NCBI GenBank assembly: GCA_003171255.1
Contig: PMYK01000030.1
Location: 1 to 36,004, forward strand
DNA from: Chloroflexota bacterium
Lineage (GTDB): Bacteria; Chloroflexota; Limnocylindria; Limnocylindrales; CSP1-4
Reading direction: 5' to 3'
DNA: 36,004 bases
Shown: positions 7,902 through 15,584 of the stretch, piece by piece
Layout: each line of letters starts with the position of its first letter
Position numbering within the stretch: position 1 is the stretch's first letter
Program-made: the position numbers and the translations under genes
The notes under the pieces: generated by a model
What the model saw: only the letters and a program-made list of their open reading frames with translations
Database searches by the model: none
Told to the model about the DNA's origin: nothing

Positions 7902-10325
7902 CTAGGTGGCCGTCCTGCTGGCCCCCTGCTGACGAAGCGCATGTTCGATTGCCCAGATCGCCAGCGGCCGCAGGTACATCGCCGCTCGATAGTTGCCGTT
8001 TTGCAGGTACGCTTCCGGCGTCCGGAACCACAGGCCTCGGCCATAGGTTACGGCGAATGCGCCGTGGGCGGTACGCCAGCCTTCATCGACCAGGCCGCGA
8101 CCGATCATGAAGGCCGCCAGTCCATATGTAGTCCCGATCCAGCTTTCGGCCGACTGTTCGGACGACTGGTCGATCGAGCCGTCCGGGCACATCCCGTTGA
8201 CCGCGCCCATGTCGCCGCCGCCGAACCCTAGAACGTTCATTTCGTAGACCGTCCGCAGGGCCGTCAGCACGCGCTCAGGCGCAACGAGATCGCCGAGGCC
8301 GGTCGCGTCCGCGTACCACTGGCCGGCCAGCTGATCAGCCATGACGGAATCCGACGATGCCTCGCCGCTGGTGTCATAGCGGTAGCATCGGCCGTTCCAG
8401 AGCTTCTCCTCGAACGCCACGCTGCCGCGCTCGTGGATCTTTCGGAAACGGGCCACGGCCGCGGCGTCCCCGACGATCTCTCCCAACCGGATCGTGGCGC
8501 GGAGGGCGGCCAGCCAGAGCGCGCCGCTGTAGGCGCTCGGTCCGAGCATGTTCCATGCGTCGTAGGTTTGGTCGGGCTGCCCGTCGTGCTCGGGCAGCCC
8601 GTCGCCGTCCCTGTCGAATCGACCGAGGTAGTCCATCGCCTGCACGACGGCCGGCCACGTCTCGCGCGCGAGGAGTGGCGCCGGCGCCAGAAGCACGTCA
8701 CGCCAGACCTGGAGGACGAACTTGCTGTTCAGGTCCTTCCAGATGTTGATGTCACGCCAGTGGTAGATGTTGGGCCGCAGGAAGGGATCCCCGTGGGGCC
8801 CGCCGAGGTCATGCGGCATCGCACCGCGCACCTTCCACGGGGCCTTTGTGTCCTTCCATCCGGTCTGGACAATCTCTGGGTCGTCCAGATCGACAGTCGC
8901 CGCGAAGTCCCGGGCGACGCCAATCTCCAGCTCTGGCCACAGCAAAAGAAGTGCCCACGAAGCGTAGAAGTTGACGTCGAGGGTGTTGTAGCAGGCGTAG
9001 TCGTAGCACTCGAGGACGGCGAAGTGGCCCAGCGCGTCGTCGGCGGCGCCGGGCTCTCCTGGCGCGGCTGGCTCTCCTGGCGCGGCTGGCGCGGCGGGCG
9101 CCGGAAGGACCGCGCTTCTCCGCGCCGGGTCCTCCATGTTGAACGGCTCGCCTTCGGTCCAGACCGTGCCGCCGTCCACGAGGTAGTACAGCTCGTTGAT
9201 CAGCGCGCTCTTGTACCAGTCGGGTCGAGTGGCATCGGCGAGGATCGGCCCCTGCCAGGCGTCGATCGCCGCGGACCAGTCCTCGCGCTTCGCCAGGGCC
9301 TCGGCACCGATGGCCCAGGCATTCATCCCGCCATGGCCGAAGAACCGCGTATAGCGCTTGTACCAGCACGTCCCGGAGCCGAACTCGACGACGGGCAAAT
9401 CCCAGACGAGGGCGAACGAAACGCGCCTCGTCTCGCCAGGGGCGAGCTCGACCGTAACGGCAATGGCCGCCCCGATGGCTTCGCCCGGTAGGCTGGGCCG
9501 GCCGTCGACCACGTTGTCAAGCTTGCCGTCGGCCGCAAAGTCCGCCCACACATCCGACCCGTCAGCGGCCAGGAAGCGATCGCAGGTCGTCACCTGGACG
9601 CCCGGCTCCTCGCTCGCCATCAGGGCAAGACTGCCGTTCCAGGGCGCATCGGGCAGATCGGAGGGCCCCTGGAGCACGACCCCGGTCAGGCCGTCCATTC
9701 GCACCGAAGCGTTTCGATGCCCGCCCCGCTTGTCCTGCTGCCGATCGCGACCGATGTCGTTCAGCCAGCTGAACATCAGTCCAACCGTCACCGCATCCGC
9801 GCTCGGGTTCTCGATCTCCCACTCGAAGATGCCCACTGGGTAGCTGCTCTCCCGGTGGTTGCCGGGAATGACCGGGCTGAACTGTCGCTGCAACAGCCGC
9901 ACGGGAAGCTCAGACCAGTCGTACTCGAACCACGCATACGGGAATAGACCGTGGTACGTGCCGGCGCCGGCCGGCAGGTCCCAGTTCCAGCTCCGCAGCG
10001 CCTCGGGCCGCGTGGTCGAGAGAACGTGGGCGGACTTGGCCCCGCCCCTGGCCACGAACACCGAGAACTGGTCGGCCGGGATGGTCTCGAAGCGGTGTCG
10101 TCCAACGTCGAGGTGCCATCGGGCGAAGTCCCCGCGATGGGTTCGCCCGATGCTCCCCGCTCCCATGCCGCCGAGCGGCACGCCACCCCACGGGCCGTCA
10201 TCGACGAGCGGCGTGAAGCCGCCCGACACGGCCCTTTCGGGGCCGTCGTAAGGGACCCCGATCGGCCGCCGCCACGCCTGGGAAGCCGGGCGCGGCAGTG
10301 CCTCAGGGTCCCTTGTCAACGTCAT
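7902..10325 (-). CDS. GH116 family beta-glycosidase (GBA2-like)
   Basis: The 807-residue protein matches the bile-acid/non-lysosomal glucosylceramidase family GH116, whose members hydrolyse beta-glucosides or beta-xylosides with retention. An N-terminal beta-sandwich (start of domain GGVPLGGMGAGSIGR) precedes an (alpha/alpha)6 barrel. The nucleophile motif is ECYDYACYNTLDV, with Glu439; the acid/base motif is PDQTYDAW, with Asp589. These sit almost where Glu441 and Asp593 sit in the characterised Thermoanaerobacterium enzyme. ESWIGTTYGLA near the C-terminus is also typical. There is no signal peptide, so it should act on imported substrate. A Pro/Ala-rich linker made of an 18-base duplication lies just before the nucleophile. 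The ATG is 6 bases after the second malG, with only a weak ribosome site, so translation is probably coupled. Substrate unknown: beta-glucoside or beta-xyloside. Confidence 0.9.
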   Translation of the reverse strand: MTLTRDPEALPRPASQAWRRPIGVPYDGPERAVSGGFTPLVDDGPWGGVPLGGMGAGSIGRTHRGDFARWHLDVGRHRFETIPADQFSVFVARGGAKSAHVLSTTRPEALRSWNWDLPAGAGTYHGLFPYAWFEYDWSELPVRLLQRQFSPVIPGNHRESSYPVGIFEWEIENPSADAVTVGLMFSWLNDIGRDRQQDKRGGHRNASVRMDGLTGVVLQGPSDLPDAPWNGSLALMASEEPGVQVTTCDRFLAADGSDVWADFAADGKLDNVVDGRPSLPGEAIGAAIAVTVELAPGETRRVSFALVWDLPVVEFGSGTCWYKRYTRFFGHGGMNAWAIGAEALAKREDWSAAIDAWQGPILADATRPDWYKSALINELYYLVDGGTVWTEGEPFNMEDPARRSAVLPAPAAPAAPGEPAAPGEPGAADDALGHFAVLECYDYACYNTLDVNFYASWALLLLWPELEIGVARDFAATVDLDDPEIVQTGWKDTKAPWKVRGAMPHDLGGPHGDPFLRPNIYHWRDINIWKDLNSKFVLQVWRDVLLAPAPLLARETWPAVVQAMDYLGRFDRDGDGLPEHDGQPDQTYDAWNMLGPSAYSGALWLAALRATIRLGEIVGDAAAVARFRKIHERGSVAFEEKLWNGRCYRYDTSGEASSDSVMADQLAGQWYADATGLGDLVAPERVLTALRTVYEMNVLGFGGGDMGAVNGMCPDGSIDQSSEQSAESWIGTTYGLAAFMIGRGLVDEGWRTAHGAFAVTYGRGLWFRTPEAYLQNGNYRAAMYLRPLAIWAIEHALRQQGASRTAT
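9052..9087. repeat. 18-bp in-frame tandem duplication in GH116 gene
   Basis: Two exact copies of an 18-base unit (9052-9069 and 9070-9087), followed by a partial third. It codes for a Pro-Gly-Glu-Pro-Ala-Ala type linker inserted ahead of the catalytic nucleophile segment. Confidence 0.85.
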
Positions 10326-10331
10326 AGGTGG

Positions 10332-11486
10332 CTACTTCTCGACGCCGGAGATGACCACGCCTCGCATGAACACTCGCTGGGCTACGAAGAAGACGGCCAC
10401 GGGCAGGATCATCGCCATCAGCGAACCCGCCTGGGTCAGAGTGCCGTTGTTCGCGTTGCCGTAGGTGGCGCTGAAAGCCTGCAGGCCGACCGTCATGGTG
10501 GCGAGTTCGGGATGGGCGCTCAGATACACCAGCGGCCCAAAGAAATCGTTCCACGTGAAGAAGAAGTGGAACAGCGAGACGGCGATGATGGCCGGCCAGG
10601 CCTGGGGCACGATGACCGACCACAGGATCCGCAGCGGGTTCGCGCCGTCGAGTTGAGCGGCCTCGTCCAACTCGCGTGGCAGGGTCAGGAAGTACTGCCT
10701 CAAGAGGAAGACGTTGTAGGCGTTTGCAAAGTACGCCGGCACTATCAGTGGTAACCACGTCCCGGTCCAGCCCATGGCCCTGAAGGCGATGTACTGCGGG
10801 ATCAGGAGGACCTGGAACGGCAGCATGATGGTCATGATCAGGATCATGAACATGCCGTTCTTGTACGGGATCCTGAATCTCGCGAAGCCGAACGCGACTA
10901 TCACAGCCGAGCCGACCGCGCCGATCGTTCCGACAATGGCGACGATCAGTGTGTTCCGCAACAGCATCGGGAAGTCGAGGACTTTCAGGACGTCGACGAA
11001 GTTGTCCCACTTCGGGGCCAGAGACCACACCGAACTGAGGCCCCGCCAATTGCCCTGCCACATCACCTCATTCCCGGTCTTAGGGTCGATGAACGTGCTC
11101 TGGACCCGTCCGGGCTTCTCAAGGGCCAGGTTCTCGACAGTCCCATCGGTCATCGGGACCTGATACAGGATGTACGTCGTGCCGTCGGGAGCCGTGTACT
11201 TCTCTGGCGCGGCCGGCCACAGCGGTGCGTTGATCGCGACGATCTGCGTACTGTCCTTGAACGACGTGAGGACCATGTAGAGCAGCGGCAGCAGGAAGAT
11301 CAACGCCATCGAGGCGGTGAACATCGTCAGGCCGAGCTTGGAAGCACCGAACTTGACCGTGCGTGCGCGAGTCGACCTCTTCTTGTATGCCCTCTTGGGG
11401 GCAGCGGTCGTACCGTCGCCAGTGATCTCGAAAAGCTGCTTGGCGGGGCCCTCAATCGCGGGGTCCGGCGCCATGTTGTCGGTCAT
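10332..11486 (-). CDS. sugar ABC transporter permease, MalG type (copy 1)
   Basis: This is the inner-membrane permease of a CUT1 sugar importer (384 residues). About six membrane helices are visible, and the EAA loop that docks the ATPase reads EAAQLDGANPLRILWSVIVP. Between helix 1 and helix 2 lies an extra ~85-residue extracytoplasmic loop (PLWPAAPEKYTAPDG to WDNF), which makes the protein longer than the usual ~280 residues. It is closely similar to copy 2 (11806-12894), with long identical stretches in protein and DNA. The start is ATG at 11484-11486, with GGAGG six bases upstream; an upstream in-frame ATG at 11516 has no such site. The start overlaps the TGA of a decayed malF stub, exactly as copy 2 overlaps the intact malF. 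Its N-terminus is about 22 residues longer and more polar than copy 2. Confidence 0.93.
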   Translation of the reverse strand: MTDNMAPDPAIEGPAKQLFEITGDGTTAAPKRAYKKRSTRARTVKFGASKLGLTMFTASMALIFLLPLLYMVLTSFKDSTQIVAINAPLWPAAPEKYTAPDGTTYILYQVPMTDGTVENLALEKPGRVQSTFIDPKTGNEVMWQGNWRGLSSVWSLAPKWDNFVDVLKVLDFPMLLRNTLIVAIVGTIGAVGSAVIVAFGFARFRIPYKNGMFMILIMTIMLPFQVLLIPQYIAFRAMGWTGTWLPLIVPAYFANAYNVFLLRQYFLTLPRELDEAAQLDGANPLRILWSVIVPQAWPAIIAVSLFHFFFTWNDFFGPLVYLSAHPELATMTVGLQAFSATYGNANNGTLTQAGSLMAMILPVAVFFVAQRVFMRGVVISGVEK

Positions 11487-11634
11487 CGGACACCTCCGGC
11501 GAGAAGCAAGCAGCATTCCGACCTGCGGGAGAACACGGGTTCGGACATCACGACGGCGAACATCATGAGCCGGGCGAGCGCCGAGGCATTACCCATCTTG
11601 GTGTTGGCCCAGCCTTCCTTGTGTACGGATTCGT
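11483..11634 (-). pseudogene. decayed 3' stub of a duplicated malF-type permease
   Basis: The last 45 codons of this open stretch align without gaps to the last 45 residues of the intact malF (12891-13856). Shared blocks include KEGW, MG-x-ASALA, LMM and the terminal AGG-x-R. About half the residues still match; hydrophobic residues have been replaced by Arg, Glu, Ser and Cys, which ruins the last membrane helix. The GGAGGT ribosome site and the ATGA stop/start overlap with the next gene are retained. Similarity fades upstream of about 11634. It is the footprint of a tandem duplication of the malF end plus malG. Confidence 0.8.
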
Positions 11635-11756
11635 GACGTCGCCGCGCTGAGCGCCGGATGCCACCGGCACCCAACCGACGAGCGGCGGGTTGACAGCTGC
11701 CTGGCCCGTTCGGGACCGTCGCACGGAAGACCTGCGGGCCGCCCCCAAGCACAAGA

Positions 11757-11787
11757 ACAAGGACCCGAGAGGATCTCGGGTCCTTGT
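11757..11787 (-). terminator. strong hairpin between the two malG copies
   Basis: A perfect 14-base-pair inverted repeat (11757-11770 with 11774-11787) has a 3-base loop. Read on the minus strand it follows the stop of malG copy 2 by about 20 bases and is trailed by TTCTTGTGCTT, a broken T-rich tail. It could end most transcripts before the second malG copy and the two enzyme genes, or be leaky and set their dosage. Confidence 0.7.
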
Positions 11788-11805
11788 CATTCGATCATGG
11801 ACTAG

Positions 11806-12894
11806 CTACTTCTCCACGCCAGAGATGACCACGCCTCGCATGAACACCCGTTGTGCGACGAAGAAGATCATCACCGGTACGATCAAGGCGAACAGCGAGG
11901 CCGCCTGAGTCAAGTACCCACTACCAGAACTGGCATACGTGGCGCTGAAGGCCTGGAGGCCAACCGTCATCGTCGCCAGTTCAGGATGCGAGTTCAAGTA
12001 GATAAGAGGAGCGAAGAAGTCGTTCCACGAGAAGAAGAAGTGGAACAACGACACAGCGATGATGGCCGGCCAGGCCTGCGGCACGATCACCGACCACAGG
12101 ATCCGAAGCGGGCTTGCGCCATCAAGCTGGGCGGCCTCGTCCAACTCCCTCGGCAGAGTCAGGAAGTACTGCCTCAACAGGAACACGTTGTAAGCGTTGG
12201 CAAAGAAGACCGGCACTATCAGTGGTAACCACGTGCCCGTCCAGCCAACCGCCCTGAAAGCGATGTACTGCGGGATCAGGAGGACCTGGAACGGCAGCAT
12301 GATCGTCATGATCAGGACAAGGAACAGGCCATCCTTGCCCGGGATCCTGAACCTGGCGAACCCGAAGGCGACGATCGTGGCCGAACTCACCGCACCGATC
12401 GTTCCGATGACGGAAACGATCAGCGTGTTTCTCAACAGCAATGGGAAGTTGAGGACGTCCAGCACCGTCGTAAAGTTGTCCCACTTGATAGAGAACGACC
12501 ATACGGAGCTAAGGGCGCGCCAGTTGCCCTGCCACGTGACCTCAGTGCCGTCCTTGGGGTTGATGAACGTGCTCTGGACCCGTCCGGGCTTCTCGAGCGC
12601 GAGATCCTGGACGGTTCCATCAGTCATCGTGACCTGATATACCGTGTACACTTGGCCATCGCCGGCCGTGTACTGCTCGGGCGTGGCCGGCCACAATGGC
12701 GCGTTGAGCGCCGTGATCTGATTGTTGTCCTTGACCGACGTCAGGATCATGTAGCCGAGCGGCAGGAGGAAGATCATCGCCATCGAGGCGGTGAACAACG
12801 TCACTCCGAGCTTGGAAATGCCGAACCTGACGGTGCGTGCGCGGGTAGACCGCTTCTTGGCAACGCTCGGCAGCGGCATTGCGGTGCCGGTCAT
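11806..12894 (-). CDS. sugar ABC transporter permease, MalG type (copy 2)
   Basis: A 362-residue CUT1 permease that pairs with the MalF protein encoded just upstream. The EAA loop reads EAAQLDGASPLRILWSVIVP, and the final residues RGVVISGVEK are the same as in copy 1. It carries the same enlarged extracytoplasmic loop after the first membrane helix. The ATG (12892-12894) overlaps the malF stop by four bases (ATGA) and has GGAGG a few bases before it, inside the malF 3' end; this is classic translational coupling. Intact coupling to the intact malF suggests this is the ancestral partner and the downstream copy the duplicate, though the order could be reversed by later conversion. Confidence 0.95.
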   Translation of the reverse strand: MTGTAMPLPSVAKKRSTRARTVRFGISKLGVTLFTASMAMIFLLPLGYMILTSVKDNNQITALNAPLWPATPEQYTAGDGQVYTVYQVTMTDGTVQDLALEKPGRVQSTFINPKDGTEVTWQGNWRALSSVWSFSIKWDNFTTVLDVLNFPLLLRNTLIVSVIGTIGAVSSATIVAFGFARFRIPGKDGLFLVLIMTIMLPFQVLLIPQYIAFRAVGWTGTWLPLIVPVFFANAYNVFLLRQYFLTLPRELDEAAQLDGASPLRILWSVIVPQAWPAIIAVSLFHFFFSWNDFFAPLIYLNSHPELATMTVGLQAFSATYASSGSGYLTQAASLFALIVPVMIFFVAQRVFMRGVVISGVEK

Positions 12895-13856
12895 CGCTCA
12901 CCTCCGGCGTAGAAGACCCAGCGAGCCGACGTTCGGAACAGAACCAGTGCTGCGACCACGACGATGACCATCATCAGCCAGGCCAGGGCGGAGGCGTAAC
13001 CCATGTTGTTGTAGGTCCAGCCTTCCTTGTACAGGTTCATGTTGTAGAAGAACGTCGAGCCGCCGGGGTTCCCTCGCCCAAGCGGGTCGATGACGTAGGC
13101 CTGGGTGAAGTACTGCGAGACGCCGATGATGCTGATCAGGATGTTGTAAAAGAGGACCGGCGAGATCATCGGCAACGTCACGTGGCGGAATCGAGCCCAG
13201 GCGCCACCGCCGTCGACTTTGACAGCTTCGTACAGCTCGGTGGGCACTCCCTGCAGGCCGGCCAGGAAGATGAGCATCATGTTCCCGACGCCCCAGATAC
13301 CAAGGAGTACCAAGCCCTGCAGGGCCCAAGCGGGGTCAGAGAACCAGTCCGGCGAGGGCAGCCCTAGGCCGTGAAGGATCTGCGCCAGCCAGCCGGTGCT
13401 GCCGTTGAGGAAGCCCTGCCACACGATCGTGCTGGCTACGAGCGGGATCTGCACCGGCATGAAGAACAGCGTCCGGAAGACAGGTTTGCCCGCGAGAAGC
13501 TTCTGGTTCAGCAGAAGTGCCAGGCCCAGAGCCAGGCAGATCAGCAACGGCACGGACATCAGCGCGAACCTGGCCGTGACGCCAAGCGAACTGCCAACGG
13601 CCCCGTTGTTCAACAGTTCCGACCACATTCGGGCGTAGTTGTCGAGCCCGATGAACTTGATACTTTCCGGGTGAATGATATTGAAGTTCGTGAATGAAAG
13701 CGCCAGCGAGGCAACGATCGGCAGCGCGGTGAACACCACCAGGCCGAAGAGCCACGGCGACAGGAACGCGAGGCCCCATAGCGTCTCGCGACGAGCAAGG
13801 CTCATCTTTCTCTGCGGGGGCGCGTGAACCGATTCCTTGTCTTCGACGATCACCAT
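12891..13856 (-). CDS. sugar ABC transporter permease, MalF type
   Basis: A 321-residue CUT1 permease subunit. An N-terminal cytoplasmic segment is followed by six predicted membrane helices (first: GLAFLSPWLFGLVVFTALPI). The EAA loop reads EAVKVDGGGAWARFRHVTLP. Length is normal. The ATG at 13854-13856 is preceded by GGAG with a 7-base gap. It lies 91 bases after the binding-protein gene, across a strong hairpin, and overlaps malG copy 2 by four bases. With the binding protein it forms the import complex. No ATPase subunit is in the window, as is common for CUT1 systems that share an MsmK/UgpC-type ATPase. Confidence 0.95.
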   Translation of the reverse strand: MVIVEDKESVHAPPQRKMSLARRETLWGLAFLSPWLFGLVVFTALPIVASLALSFTNFNIIHPESIKFIGLDNYARMWSELLNNGAVGSSLGVTARFALMSVPLLICLALGLALLLNQKLLAGKPVFRTLFFMPVQIPLVASTIVWQGFLNGSTGWLAQILHGLGLPSPDWFSDPAWALQGLVLLGIWGVGNMMLIFLAGLQGVPTELYEAVKVDGGGAWARFRHVTLPMISPVLFYNILISIIGVSQYFTQAYVIDPLGRGNPGGSTFFYNMNLYKEGWTYNNMGYASALAWLMMVIVVVAALVLFRTSARWVFYAGGER

Positions 13857-13884
13857 CGATCCGCTCCGAAATCGCCTTGAATGG

Positions 13885-13917
13885 CTCGGGCGGCCGGCAC
13901 GTTGTCGGCCGCCCGAG
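13885..13917 (-). promoter_or_regulatory. intercistronic hairpin between binding protein and malF
   Basis: A 12-base-pair perfect stem (13885-13896 with 13906-13917) with a 9-base loop. It lacks a T-tract. Hairpins in this position in malE-malF type operons lower permease expression relative to the abundant binding protein by stabilising the upstream mRNA, which is the likely role here. Confidence 0.55.
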
Positions 13918-13947
13918 GTTTACCCACAAACTGGGCTGAGAGTCTGG

Positions 13948-15492
13948 CTAGCTGCCGGCCGCGAAGTCAGCCTGCAGAGCCGTGGTCACGTCCGAGAAGA
14001 CCTTGGTCATATCAAGACCCTGGGTCGTGGCGAGGGTCGAGAAGACCTTGCCGTAATCGTCCATGGCCTTGATGTAGTTCGGCATCTCAGCCTCGTGGTT
14101 CGGGCTCTCGGCATAGCCTTCCATGTCGAGGGCGACTTGCCAGTTGACCACGTTGCCGGGGAACTGCTTGGCGAACGTCGGGTCGACGACCGTCTTGAAG
14201 TACCCAAGCTGGTCGCCAATGGCCGGAGTGCCGCCGTAAAGCGCCATCAGGTCGAGGCGGGTGACGATGTAGGCCTGAACCTCGAACGCGCGCTGGGCAA
14301 CGGCCGAGTTCTTGTCGATGGTGAAGGTGTCGATGTTGATCGGGGCAGTGGTCTTGCCGGCCGCGTTGGCGGGCATGACGGCGATGTCCCACTTCTTGAA
14401 GGCGCCGGGCTTGGTGGCGTCAGCCGACATGCAGCAGATGTACCACTGGAACATGTGGCCCATCGCAGCATGGCCGGAGGAGAGCACGTTGCCCTTGGCC
14501 AGCAGATCCGAGTTGCGCTCGGTGTCGTTGGCGATGAAGTGGTCTTTCCAGATGCCGTTGTAGTACCAGGTCCAAGCGGTCTTCCAGTCATCCGGGAACT
14601 GAGCGGTCTTCTTGTCCGCAGCAACGAACGAGCCGCTGCCGAACGCGGAGGCCATGCGGCGGCCTTCGGTCCACTGGAACTCGAAGCCGAACTGCACCTG
14701 ATTGGCCGGATCGAAACCAGCCTGGGTCGCGTCCTTGCCGTTCTTGTCAACGGACAGGAGCATGGCGATGTTGCGGACGGTGTCCCAGGTCCAAGCGACC
14801 TTGGAACCATCAGGCATCGTGTACTGGTCCCCAACCTTCTGCGGGGGGTACTTCAGGCCGGCCTCGTCGAAGAGGTCCTTGTCGAAGAAGATGTAGGACG
14901 GGTACACCGCGTACGGGATGCCGAGCAGTGCGCCAGTCTGGCCATCCTTCATGGTGTCGACCAGGCTCTGCGGATACTTGGTCATGTCGTATCCGGCCTT
15001 GGCGATAAGCGGGGTCATGTCAATGAACTCACCGGCGAAGCCGGCGCGTCCCTTGATGCCGACCGGGCCGATCAGGTCAGGGGCGTTGTTCGACGCGATT
15101 TCCGTCTTGAGGATGTCAGTCGCGGTGTTGTTCTGGACGATCTCGAGCGAAAGGACGATCGGCATGACGCCGTCAGTTCGCTTGTCCTGCAGCGCGTTGA
15201 AGTCGCTGACGACTGTCTGCTGCAGAGTGATCTGCGCCGGGTTGGTGCCCGAGCCGAGGCCAACGAACCAGCGGACGAGGATGTGATCCTTGCCGCCGAT
15301 GCTGACGATCTGGCCGGACTTGCCGGCCGGAGTGCCGACGACGAGCGGCGTCGGTGTTGCCACCGCGGTAGACGCCACCGGTCCGGTGGACGCAACCGGG
15401 GCTGTCGTAGCGGTCGAGCCGGAGCATGCGCTGACTGCCAGCACGGCTACCGACGCGAGAGCTGCGATCTGCGAAAAACCTCTCCTACCCAT
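13948..15492 (-). CDS. extracellular sugar-binding lipoprotein (ABC importer)
   Basis: A 514-residue solute-binding protein of the CUT1 importer. The N-terminus is a lipoprotein signal: RR, a hydrophobic stretch, then a lipobox ending VSA-C with Cys23 as the lipidation site. A Thr/Ala/Pro-rich tether to about residue 55 follows. The mature part has the aromatic and Asp/Gly-rich pattern of large type-1 sugar binders (for example WTWDTVRNIA and FQWTEGRRMASAFGSG). I chose the ATG at 15490-15492 because it starts right at the signal peptide and has GGGAG upstream; the frame stays open to 15564, but those codons read as leader DNA. It lies between the LacI-type regulator and the permeases, so it captures the substrate for the two cytoplasmic enzymes at the end of the locus. 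Confidence 0.93.
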   Translation of the reverse strand: MGRRGFSQIAALASVAVLAVSACSGSTATTAPVASTGPVASTAVATPTPLVVGTPAGKSGQIVSIGGKDHILVRWFVGLGSGTNPAQITLQQTVVSDFNALQDKRTDGVMPIVLSLEIVQNNTATDILKTEIASNNAPDLIGPVGIKGRAGFAGEFIDMTPLIAKAGYDMTKYPQSLVDTMKDGQTGALLGIPYAVYPSYIFFDKDLFDEAGLKYPPQKVGDQYTMPDGSKVAWTWDTVRNIAMLLSVDKNGKDATQAGFDPANQVQFGFEFQWTEGRRMASAFGSGSFVAADKKTAQFPDDWKTAWTWYYNGIWKDHFIANDTERNSDLLAKGNVLSSGHAAMGHMFQWYICCMSADATKPGAFKKWDIAVMPANAAGKTTAPINIDTFTIDKNSAVAQRAFEVQAYIVTRLDLMALYGGTPAIGDQLGYFKTVVDPTFAKQFPGNVVNWQVALDMEGYAESPNHEAEMPNYIKAMDDYGKVFSTLATTQGLDMTKVFSDVTTALQADFAAGS

Positions 15493-15536
15493 TAGGCTCC
15501 CTTTCCTATCCCCTTGGTAACGCAATCCGTGACTCC

Positions 15537-15548
15537 TGAAACGTTCGA
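15537..15548. promoter_or_regulatory. possible LacI-type operator
   Basis: TGAAACGTTCGA has the AACGTT core with a central CG typical of LacI/CcpA-family operators. It sits in the 92-base gap between the regulator and the binding-protein gene. Symmetry outside the core is poor and no clear -35/-10 pair was found, so this is a weak candidate. Confidence 0.3.
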
Positions 15549-15584
15549 AAAGCGCGCGCCGCACGATTGGCCGCGCTCCGTCGC

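Noticed and set aside
7831-8031. N-terminal extension of the large sugar enzyme
   Set aside because: It overlaps the 3' end of the GH116 gene by 130 bases, is compositionally unlike the rest, and a TTG with a spaced GAGG exists downstream.
13837-15495. 552-codon plus-strand open frame opposite the binding-protein gene
   Set aside because: It mirrors the codons of the sugar-binding lipoprotein almost end to end and has no recognisable domain.
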